NCBI GenBank assembly: GCA_025353525.1
Contig: JANXOO010000548.1
Location: forward strand, 1-5,317
Length of the DNA stretch: 5,317 nt
Direction: 5' to 3'
Origin: Schlesneria sp.
GTDB lineage: Bacteria; Planctomycetota; Planctomycetia; Planctomycetales; Planctomycetaceae
Shown here: one piece after another, positions 1 to 5,317 of the stretch
How positions within the stretch are numbered: the stretch's first letter is position 1
Layout: the number at the start of each line of letters is the position of its first letter
Translations under genes and position numbers: made by a program
The notes under the pieces: model-generated
Database searches by the model: none
The model's input: only the letters and a program-made list of their open reading frames with translations
Told to the model about the DNA's origin: nothing

Positions 1-433
1 TGATATCTATCATGGACTCGAAGCGGTCAGTGACACGTCAAAAACGCTGTTTGGCGAGGGAACCCCCGAAGCGAATTCCTGGACGAACCAACTGCGTCCG
101 GCCATTCTTGAACGCGGTTGGGACGGATTCGAGGAATGCTGCCAACAAACACGAAAGCGATTCCTTGAAGGCAGCCCACAATCCACTTCTCTGACTGAAC
201 TACGAAATCACCTTGGCAACCACGTATCACACATGAACTATCCCGAACGCTTGAAGGAGGGCCGCTCCATCGGTAGCGGCCAGATCGAAGGAGCGTGTAA
301 AAATCTCATCGGACGCCGACTGAAACAAACCGCCGCAAAATGGCGAGTCCGCCGACTCAACCGCATGACAGGACTCTGTTCCATCATGTACAGCAAACAA
401 TGGAACGAATATTGGAACCAACAATCTGTCTAA
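1..433 (+). CDS. DDE transposase, ISKra4-like, C-terminal part (5' end outside window)
   Basis: This reading frame (codons from base 2) is open from the window edge to a TAA at 431-433 and gives 143 residues. It would be the C-terminal end of an insertion-sequence transposase that cuts and joins DNA. The visible part starts with DIYHG, matching the D-x-YH block that carries the second catalytic Asp in ISKra4-type enzymes. Near visible residues 88-108 it has RSIGSGQIEGACKNLIGRR, where Glu96 is the likely last acid of the DDE triad; the aromatic-rich tail (KQWNEYW) also fits the family. The first ATG in this frame (233) is internal to the conserved block, so it is not the true start. There is no frameshift or internal stop in the visible part, but whether the whole element is intact cannot be judged. 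It converges on the kinase gene, 72 bases apart. The family is recalled from motifs, not from a search; another DDE family with the same SG-x-x-E-x-ACK block is possible. Confidence 0.8.
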   Translation, partial: DIYHGLEAVSDTSKTLFGEGTPEANSWTNQLRPAILERGWDGFEECCQQTRKRFLEGSPQSTSLTELRNHLGNHVSHMNYPERLKEGRSIGSGQIEGACKNLIGRRLKQTAAKWRVRRLNRMTGLCSIMYSKQWNEYWNQQSV

Positions 434-440
434 AACCGAA

Positions 441-457
441 ATCCGCTCCTGCACCCC
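441..457 (+). mobile_element. candidate right end of the insertion sequence
   Basis: Shortly after the transposase stop lies ATCCGCTCCTGCACCCC. A C-rich end just downstream of the transposase is where the right terminal inverted repeat would be expected (its left partner would read GGGGTGCAGG). The left end is outside the window, so the repeat cannot be paired and no target duplication can be seen. This is a position-based guess. Confidence 0.25.
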
Positions 458-490
458 GTTTGAACCGTCGCAGAACGGGCGATTTTGCCC
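455..490. terminator. weak overlapping hairpins between convergent genes
   Basis: Two inverted repeats overlap here. CCCGTT (455-460) pairs with AACGGG (474-479) across 13 bases, and GGGC (477-480) pairs with GCCC (487-490) across 6 bases. They share bases 477-479, so they are mutually exclusive. They lie between the 3' ends of the transposase (+) and the kinase (-), where a two-way terminator would be useful. Neither has a run of T after it on either strand, so a classical intrinsic terminator is not shown; the stems could also belong to the end of the insertion sequence. Confidence 0.2.
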
Positions 491-505
491 AGATTCAAGT
501 AAGGA

Positions 506-3500
506 TTACCATGTCAAGCCAAGTTGATGCAACCCCTTCCGGATATGTCGCAAGTGCATGATTCTGGCAGCGGTTTCTCCTTCGACAAGTATCATGAGCA
601 TTTGACCATCGTCCGATATTTTAACACGTCTTATTGGTCCGCTAAATGGTCCAGCGGTTCCGTGAAGCTGAAGAGTTTTCCGCTGACCATCCCACTTCCA
701 AAATCGGAGAAGTCCTCCTCGACATGACGACACGACGATTCCGTTCCGATCATCCAACGCGAAACCGCTGATTTCGTCGAGGTGTTCAGAGCGTTCGTCC
801 TGGATCGTCCCGTCAGGAAGTCTCATCACTCGAATTGTTCCTCGATCATCACCTGTGAGAACAAGGGAATCGCCAGCCATTTGCAGGCTTGTTACGTCTG
901 AGGTCACACGAATCGCCGAGAGAACGGTGCCATCTTTCGACTCATGAATCCTGACGTTTCCGTCTCGCGATGAGGAAATCAACCACTTTTGGTCGATGGC
1001 GATGGCAAGAATCTGGCTTCGATTCAATCGAATCGCCGATTCAGAATTCGACCAAAGAAGCGTTGTAGTTCCAGCTAACAAATCCGCAACAAAGACGCAC
1101 GATGGTGGTTTCCGAGTGCCAGTTGTCGTCAATTCGTCGGCCACGTAATAAAGTCGCATTCCCGTTTGATCGAGTACAAAGTCTTTTGCATCGGGACCAC
1201 AAGGAATATTCCGAATTGGCGAAAACGTCTCGCGATCGATCAGGCTGATGCTGGAATTTCCTGGATTTGTAATCGCGATGCCTGCCGTATCGGAAAACAC
1301 CATCGTTCGGTCGGTATCGAAAGTTACCCCCCGATGGTTTTGACCTGTGGCAAGATCTTGCGTCTGAATGTCACCTCTCCAGACGGATTCTTCAGAAAAC
1401 GACGTTCCAAGTTGAGCGAGAACGGGTTGACGTTGAGCCAACGTTGCATCGAAGAGAGGCTCTGCATTCAATGGTTTTGCGGTCCATGAGGGATGTTGCT
1501 GAATTTCGTAAAGCCTGACTTCATCCCGGCCCGCGATTGCAAAACGATTTCCGTCAGGCAGAAACTCGACTGCTTTTCCACCCTCATTTCCCACATTCAC
1601 GCTGGAAATCAGGGTCCCGCCGATCGTATCCCACAGCTTGACCGACGAAATGTCAGCGGAAACCGCGAACCGTCCGCAACGACTTGCAACGAGACTTCGA
1701 ATAGATTCCTGATGAGCACGCCGCAAGCGTGGGTCAGTAAATTCTCGACCCTCTCTTTCGTGAGCAACTTCCATTTGCTTCAGTCGCTCGCGATGAGCAA
1801 TGTAGACTCCCTTCCCGTCAAAGGTTGGCGCGATGGAAGTCAGGTTTTTCAGCCAGTTCTGAGACTGTGCGACGGAACGGAAATCGGAAAGCGAAAGCAC
1901 ACATCCAGCGTCGGCAGCGACGATGAGGTGCTTCCTGGTCAGGCAAAGCCCGTAAACTTCGCGATCAACCTTTGATTGTCTTAGTGGTGTGTGAGTTACC
2001 AGGTCCCATTGTTTCAATTCTCCATCTGACGACGCGGAATAAATCGCGTTGCTCTCAGGATCGATGGCAATTCCAATCACCCAATCAGCGTGTGCTTGCC
2101 AACTGTCCGTCATGTTCCAGGTCGACGTGTCCCAGACGTAGATCCATCCGCGGCGGCTTCCAACGAGAAGTTTGTCTCCAGTCGAAGTAAATGTCAGGGA
2201 TCGGCATCCGTCGACTTTTTGATTTCCAACTGAGGCAGAAACGGTGAACGCCAGTGGCTTCAATTCCTCGTATGTGTTCGTATCGAGCAATCGGACGGAA
2301 ACCGAGAGGGAGTTTTCCGAGACGTTATCTCCCATCGCCAAAATGGGACGGGCAGGATGATGTGCCATGCGATTGATATCCACACCCGTCACTAAAGACC
2401 TGATGACGCGTGCGTCAAAGGAACAGAAACACCGCAGCGATTCGGACCTTAGCAATTGGTGGCCGTCTTGAGTCTCTGTCAGTTTGGCGGCGTCTTTGAT
2501 TTCGTCGAGGTTGGTTTGCAACCAACCAAGGGGTCGATTGAGACCGCGTTCCCGGATATATCCATATCTTGCGTAGAATTCCCGGGTGGCTGATCGAGAC
2601 TCTTCCGATTTTAGCGCGAGATCCTGCAGTCTTGCCTGCTCATTGGCAGAATTCAGCCGACTCACCAAACGAGTCATTCCCGCTGTGAACGCAATGACTG
2701 AAAGCAACGTTAGCAAACTGAGCAATGCGGTACCTGGATTTCGGTGACACCAACGGAAACCACGTTCCATCGGCGTCACCGCTCGCGCCTTGATCGGGAT
2801 TCCCCGGAGATACCGATCAAGGTCTTCACCGAGCGCCGCGGCGCTCGCGTATCGACGTTCCGATTGTTTCTCAAGGCACTTCAGGCAAATCGTTTCCAAA
2901 TCACCTGGAACTGATTTCACGATGATGCGGGGTGAGGTTGGTTCTTGTGTTTTGACTTGAATAAGTGTGTCCATGACCGATGATCCGGCAAACGGCGGCC
3001 GTGCGGTCAGAAGTTCGTACAGTGTTGCTCCAATGGCATAAACATCGGTTCTCGCAGAAATTTTCGCGGGATCGCCCAGGGCTTGTTCCGGGGCCATGTA
3101 ACTGGGTGAACCGAATACATCGCCCGTCGCAGTCTGATTCGAATCGACGAACAATTCCTTGGCCAAACCGAAATCCGTCACTTTCACACAGCCAGCGGCA
3201 TCAATCAGGATATTACCCGGCTTGATGTCACGATGGAGAATTCCTTTTTCATGGACGGTGGCAATTATCGCGGCGATTTCCCGCACTATTTTCGCCGCTT
3301 CCAGTGGCGCGGTTGTCGACTTTCTCGTAGTTTCGGCCAGGCTCTTGCCGTCAACGAACTCGAGAATCAAGCAGAGCACTCCGTCAGATTCCAGGATATC
3401 GTGAATCTGTACAATTCCCCGATTTTGCACTTTTGCGAGAATTTCGGCTTCGATTTTGAATCTCGCGACAATTTGAGGCGATGCCCATTTGCCGCTGCGG

Positions 3501-3853
3501 ATAAGTTTGATGGCGACAAGGCGATTCAATCGCAATTGTACCGCCTTAAAAACCAGCCCCATTCCCCCGCGTCCGATTTCTGCAACGACACGATAGCCAG
3601 GAAGATTCGGAAACGGACTGGCGACCAGCGATCCCTCGAAAGAGGAGTGGAGATCTTGCGTGATTGCCGGAGCAAAAAGGAGACGGTCGATTCTTGCAAG
3701 GGCCAGGATGCGTCGCTTCAATTCGACGATCAGATCAGGTCTCGCAGCACAAATGCGTTCAGCCGTCTTTGGAGCTGTTGTCGATTGTGAATCTTCCCAA
3801 TTCAACAGCAATTCCACCAGAAGTTCTTCATCGGACTCCGGTTGTTGTGTCAA
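506..3853 (-). CDS. transmembrane Ser/Thr protein kinase with C-terminal WD40-like propellers
   Basis: This is a 1115-residue Hanks-type kinase that would phosphorylate Ser/Thr on partner proteins. Residues 1-60 form the acidic helical prefix common on planctomycete kinases. The kinase domain spans about 85-350: glycine loop IGRGGMGLVF (93-102), ATP-binding Lys116 (VAIK), probable helix-C Glu135, catalytic HRD (Asp209) with Lys211 and Asn214, DFG (Asp227) and APE (254-256). All catalytic residues are present, so it should be active; Thr241 and Thr243 are possible activation-loop sites. A basic stretch (RGFRWCHRNP) precedes one membrane helix at about 374-397, so the kinase should be cytoplasmic and the rest outside the membrane. 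A helical linker (about 398-485) leads to about 14 WD40-like repeats (488-1100), e.g. GWIYVWD, GELKQWD, SSVKLWD, GNVRIHE, GLLRFWKW. The start is TTG, chosen because AGGAG lies 9 bases upstream and the next internal Met (98) falls inside the glycine loop. It is the second gene of the operon with the sigma factor. Substrate and ligand are unknown. Confidence 0.93.
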   Translation of the reverse strand: MTQQPESDEELLVELLLNWEDSQSTTAPKTAERICAARPDLIVELKRRILALARIDRLLFAPAITQDLHSSFEGSLVASPFPNLPGYRVVAEIGRGGMGLVFKAVQLRLNRLVAIKLIRSGKWASPQIVARFKIEAEILAKVQNRGIVQIHDILESDGVLCLILEFVDGKSLAETTRKSTTAPLEAAKIVREIAAIIATVHEKGILHRDIKPGNILIDAAGCVKVTDFGLAKELFVDSNQTATGDVFGSPSYMAPEQALGDPAKISARTDVYAIGATLYELLTARPPFAGSSVMDTLIQVKTQEPTSPRIIVKSVPGDLETICLKCLEKQSERRYASAAALGEDLDRYLRGIPIKARAVTPMERGFRWCHRNPGTALLSLLTLLSVIAFTAGMTRLVSRLNSANEQARLQDLALKSEESRSATREFYARYGYIRERGLNRPLGWLQTNLDEIKDAAKLTETQDGHQLLRSESLRCFCSFDARVIRSLVTGVDINRMAHHPARPILAMGDNVSENSLSVSVRLLDTNTYEELKPLAFTVSASVGNQKVDGCRSLTFTSTGDKLLVGSRRGWIYVWDTSTWNMTDSWQAHADWVIGIAIDPESNAIYSASSDGELKQWDLVTHTPLRQSKVDREVYGLCLTRKHLIVAADAGCVLSLSDFRSVAQSQNWLKNLTSIAPTFDGKGVYIAHRERLKQMEVAHEREGREFTDPRLRRAHQESIRSLVASRCGRFAVSADISSVKLWDTIGGTLISSVNVGNEGGKAVEFLPDGNRFAIAGRDEVRLYEIQQHPSWTAKPLNAEPLFDATLAQRQPVLAQLGTSFSEESVWRGDIQTQDLATGQNHRGVTFDTDRTMVFSDTAGIAITNPGNSSISLIDRETFSPIRNIPCGPDAKDFVLDQTGMRLYYVADELTTTGTRKPPSCVFVADLLAGTTTLLWSNSESAIRLNRSQILAIAIDQKWLISSSRDGNVRIHESKDGTVLSAIRVTSDVTSLQMAGDSLVLTGDDRGTIRVMRLPDGTIQDERSEHLDEISGFALDDRNGIVVSSCRGGLLRFWKWDGQRKTLQLHGTAGPFSGPIRRVKISDDGQMLMILVEGETAARIMHLRHIRKGLHQLGLTW

Positions 3854-3862
3854 AAACCAATA

Positions 3863-3867
3863 CTCCT
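3863..3867 (-). promoter_or_regulatory. ribosome-binding site that fixes the kinase TTG start
   Basis: On the minus strand AGGAG ends 9 bases before the TTG at 3853-3851. The reading frame upstream of that TTG is closed by the sigma factor's TAG (3874-3872), with no ATG or GTG between, so the TTG is the only well-placed start. The site begins only 4 bases after the sigma factor stop, which suits translational coupling. Confidence 0.8.
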
Positions 3868-3871
3868 GTTT

Positions 3872-4489
3872 CTACCACTTGTCCTGGACTTGATCGAATT
3901 GCTCCTGGAGCTTCAATCGTGCTGATTGCCAATGGCGACGTAAATGTCGCACAGAGATCTGCAGCATCTTCGCAGCGACTGTTTGACTGAGTTCGTTGTA
4001 CCACAACAGGTCAAAGACACGTTTCTCAATCTCGGGGAGGCGATCAACGGCCGCGTGGAATTCAGTCCAGATCGCCAGTCGCTCAGGATTTAAGCTCGAA
4101 TCGAACGGCTCGAAGCGTTCTGACAGGAACGAGGGGTTACTGGCATTTGGTGCGGCACTGACATGTTTTGCCGCGTGACCTTCGGGACCGAAATAGTGTC
4201 GCGCCATGTCGCGCAACTCGCGGCGAATCTGGAGTGCAGCCAAACTAAAAAAATCCTGGGGAGTCGCCGGGATGACTTCCGCCAGACACCGATGCAGCCG
4301 AATGGCAGCCTCTTGAAATAAATCGTCCGCCTGTTCCCATCGCGCCACACGTGGATAATCTTGAAGCATTTGTCTAACGAGCACGCGGAGACGGCAGGAG
4401 ACTCTGGCGATTAATTCGTCCCGCGCATCAAGATCGCCGCTTTTGAGGCGTTCGAGGCAGTTTTCCAAAAAAAATGTGGTTTCGGTCAT
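3872..4489 (-). CDS. ECF-type RNA polymerase sigma factor, planctomycete family
   Basis: This 205-residue protein would bind core RNA polymerase and direct it to a specific promoter set. Region 2 lies at about residues 8-100, with the core-binding/-10 segment WEQADDLFQEAAIRLHRCL at 51-69. The run QIRRELRDMARHYFGPEG (87-104) is characteristic of planctomycete ECF factors. After a variable linker (105-140), region 4 (about 143-195) has the helix-turn-helix expected to read the -35 element: LPEIEKRVFDLLWYNELSQ followed by TVAAKMLQISVRHLRRHW. The ATG at 4489 is chosen because the similarity begins there (MTETTFFLENCLERLKSGD) and 205 residues is a normal length; the site before it (TGGA, 7 bases upstream) is weak. 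The frame can be extended to a TTG at 4612 (246 residues), but the extra 41 residues look like nothing in the family. No anti-sigma factor is next to it; the downstream kinase probably takes that regulatory role. The protein ends with TAG, 18 bases before the kinase. Confidence 0.92.
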   Translation of the reverse strand: MTETTFFLENCLERLKSGDLDARDELIARVSCRLRVLVRQMLQDYPRVARWEQADDLFQEAAIRLHRCLAEVIPATPQDFFSLAALQIRRELRDMARHYFGPEGHAAKHVSAAPNASNPSFLSERFEPFDSSLNPERLAIWTEFHAAVDRLPEIEKRVFDLLWYNELSQTVAAKMLQISVRHLRRHWQSARLKLQEQFDQVQDKW

Positions 4490-4571
4490 TCGGCGATCCA
4501 GGAATCGAATCGTAACGGTATCGGGTCTGAATGGGCTCAGTCCCGAGGAATGCCTTCCCCAATTCTTGAAG

Positions 4572-4604
4572 ATAATAATTACGTGACTTGGGAGCAGTTC
4601 GCAA
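4572..4604 (-). promoter_or_regulatory. possible promoter of the sigma factor-kinase operon
   Basis: On the minus strand TTGCGA (4604-4599) is followed after 21 bases by TATTAT (4577-4572), which is one base from the -10 consensus. The spacing is longer than the ideal 17, so the -10 is better than the pair. Transcription from here would start near 4565, downstream of the alternative TTG start at 4612 and upstream of the ATG at 4489, which agrees with the shorter protein. Confidence 0.22.
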
Positions 4605-4719
4605 TGGTTCAAATCCGATTCAGCATTAAGTTTGATGCCAAACTCGGGAATTCCGTTTTTTTATGTCCTCTAAATGCTCTGCCTTACGCTGGTATGTTAG
4701 ATAGCCAAGCGACAACACG

Positions 4720-4735
4720 ACAGTCCGGTACAGTC
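4720..4735 (+). repeat. short direct repeat ACAGTC with 10-base period
   Basis: ACAGTC occurs at 4720-4725 and again at 4730-4735, one helical turn apart, about 22 bases before the start codon of the surface protein. Such spacing is seen in operators bound by tandem protein subunits, but six bases twice can arise by chance. Confidence 0.2.
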
Positions 4736-4745
4736 TTCATCAAAC

Positions 4746-4750
4746 GAGGT
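4746..4750 (+). promoter_or_regulatory. ribosome-binding site of the surface protein
   Basis: GAGGT lies 7 bases before the ATG at 4758, good spacing for a Shine-Dalgarno site. It supports this ATG as the start of the open frame that runs off the right edge. Confidence 0.65.
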
Positions 4751-4757
4751 GCATCAA

Positions 4758-5317
4758 ATGACGCGAACAATCCGGTCCCGCGAAAATCCCTTATGTCGGT
4801 TGTTCACCAAACTGCTTAACGGAGACGCGGATCGGTTATCTGTCGCAGGTTCTCGACGAGGGCATCGTCGCGGTCGTGGACTCTCTCAGGTTGAAAGTCC
4901 TCAAACGGCAGTCATTGAGCTCCTCGAAAAGCGAGTTATGATGACGACCAATCTTGCGATCACCGTTTCTGGCGAATCGAAAGCATTTACGCTGGACGAT
5001 GCTGGCAATTTGTACGACTCGACCGATGGTAGCAATCAGATTCTGCTTCAAACCGGTGTTTCGGCGATTGCCAGCCAGGAATCTTCCGGTGGTAATTCCG
5101 AGTTGCTCGTTTTGCAAAGTAATCAGAATCTTCTGGCATACCAGTCGAGCTTTGTGCCTGTTGACACGCATGTCACAGCGATTTTTGTGGCACATGATGC
5201 CGTTTATTATCTTCAAGACAGCGGCCTGCTCTCTCGGGTGGATGTGGCGACGAATGTTGGAGTCCTCGTTGACCAAAGCGTCAATGAAGTGTTCTTGTCC
5301 GGTCATGGCCTGCTATT
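4758..5317 (+). CDS. large exported repeat protein with LEPR-like leader, N-terminal part (3' end outside window)
   Basis: An ATG with a well-placed GAGGT opens a frame with no stop to the window edge: 186 complete codons. The first 60 residues are strongly basic (GSRRGHRRGRG at 31-41) and lead into TAVIELLEKRVMMTT at 50-64. This resembles the leader of very large planctomycete surface or secreted proteins, where a basic stretch precedes a motif such as LEPRxLL or LENRxLL; here the Pro/Asn position is Lys. There is no classical Sec signal with a long hydrophobic core. From residue 68 the sequence falls into beta-rich units beginning at Ile68, Val101, Val139 and Val175, 33-38 residues apart, each with a core like GNLYDS, QNLLAYQ or SGLLSRVD; this suggests a beta-propeller or similar beta-repeat fold. 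The likely location is the cell surface or periplasm. Function is not recognised and total length is unknown. It is divergent from the sigma factor-kinase operon and could be regulated by it (inference). Confidence 0.75.
   Translation, partial: MTRTIRSRENPLCRLFTKLLNGDADRLSVAGSRRGHRRGRGLSQVESPQTAVIELLEKRVMMTTNLAITVSGESKAFTLDDAGNLYDSTDGSNQILLQTGVSAIASQESSGGNSELLVLQSNQNLLAYQSSFVPVDTHVTAIFVAHDAVYYLQDSGLLSRVDVATNVGVLVDQSVNEVFLSGHGLL

Larger units (their letters stand above)
4490..4757. promoter_or_regulatory. divergent intergenic region holding both promoters
   Basis: These 268 non-coding bases separate the start of the sigma factor (-) from the start of the surface protein (+), so promoters for both must lie here unless transcription enters from elsewhere. 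I see no strong housekeeping -35/-10 pair for the plus strand; GGTATGTT near 4691-4698 resembles an extended -10 but has no good -35 partner. An ECF-type promoter cannot be recognised because this sigma factor's binding sequence is unknown to me. An EcoRI-containing palindrome GGAATTCC (4647-4654) is followed by seven T (4656-4662). Confidence 0.5.

Noticed and set aside
12..230. Short overlapping open frames on both strands at the left edge
   Set aside because: Both overlap the transposase frame, which has conserved catalytic motifs; the alternatives have none.
1493..1975. A 160-codon open frame on the plus strand
   Set aside because: It is antisense to the WD40-like repeats of the kinase, with no motif or convincing start.
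3233..3790. A 185-codon open frame on the plus strand
   Set aside because: It is antisense to the catalytic half of the kinase and has no recognisable domain.
4490..4612. Longer sigma factor starting from TTG at 4612 (246 residues)
   Set aside because: The extra 41 residues are unlike the family, the start is TTG rather than ATG, and the possible -10 at 4572-4577 would place the transcript start downstream of it.
4647..4662. GGAATTCC followed by seven T, resembling an intrinsic terminator
   Set aside because: The palindrome has no room for a loop and only four pairs per arm, so it cannot form a stable hairpin; it also lies between divergent promoters, where a terminator is not expected.
4836..5306. 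A 156-codon open frame on the minus strand
   Set aside because: It lies opposite the surface protein, whose plus-strand frame has a ribosome-binding site, a recognisable leader and beta-repeat periodicity. The minus-strand product shows no family motif.

Overview
The window looks like chromosomal DNA of a planctomycete (phylum Planctomycetota) of roughly balanced base composition. Three signs support this. The first is an ECF-type sigma factor with the planctomycete-style run QIRRELRDMARHYFGPEG. The second is a Ser/Thr kinase with the phylum's typical layout: N-terminal helical prefix, Hanks-type kinase, one membrane helix, WD40-like repeats. The third is the start of a large, probably exported protein carrying an ELLEKRVMM motif, a variant of the LEPR-xLL-like leader seen on giant planctomycete surface proteins. 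The genus cannot be settled from this sequence.

Layout, left to right. Positions 1-433 (+) are the last 143 codons of a DDE transposase resembling the ISKra4 family, cut by the window edge. About 70 non-coding bases follow, holding two weak, overlapping hairpins and a possible insertion-sequence end. Positions 506-3853 (-) encode an intact 1115-residue transmembrane Ser/Thr protein kinase with a long C-terminal beta-propeller region. Positions 3872-4489 (-) encode a 205-residue ECF sigma factor, immediately upstream of the kinase and in the same operon. The divergent intergenic region is 4490-4757. Positions 4758-5317 (+) are the first 186 codons of a large repeat-containing surface-type protein that runs off the window.

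How the genes may work together. The sigma factor and kinase form an operon with only 18 bases between them. The kinase starts at a TTG, set by a clear AGGAG ribosome-binding site. Paired sigma factors and Ser/Thr kinases are a known planctomycete arrangement, so the likely model is that the extracytoplasmic propeller region senses a signal and the cytoplasmic kinase domain controls the sigma factor, probably by phosphorylation. The divergently transcribed surface protein is a natural candidate target of that sigma factor, but this is inference from position only. No RNA genes, CRISPR arrays or complete mobile elements are visible. The kinase/sigma pair with its divergent surface protein is the most interesting unit here; it fits known families and I do not claim a wholly new system.
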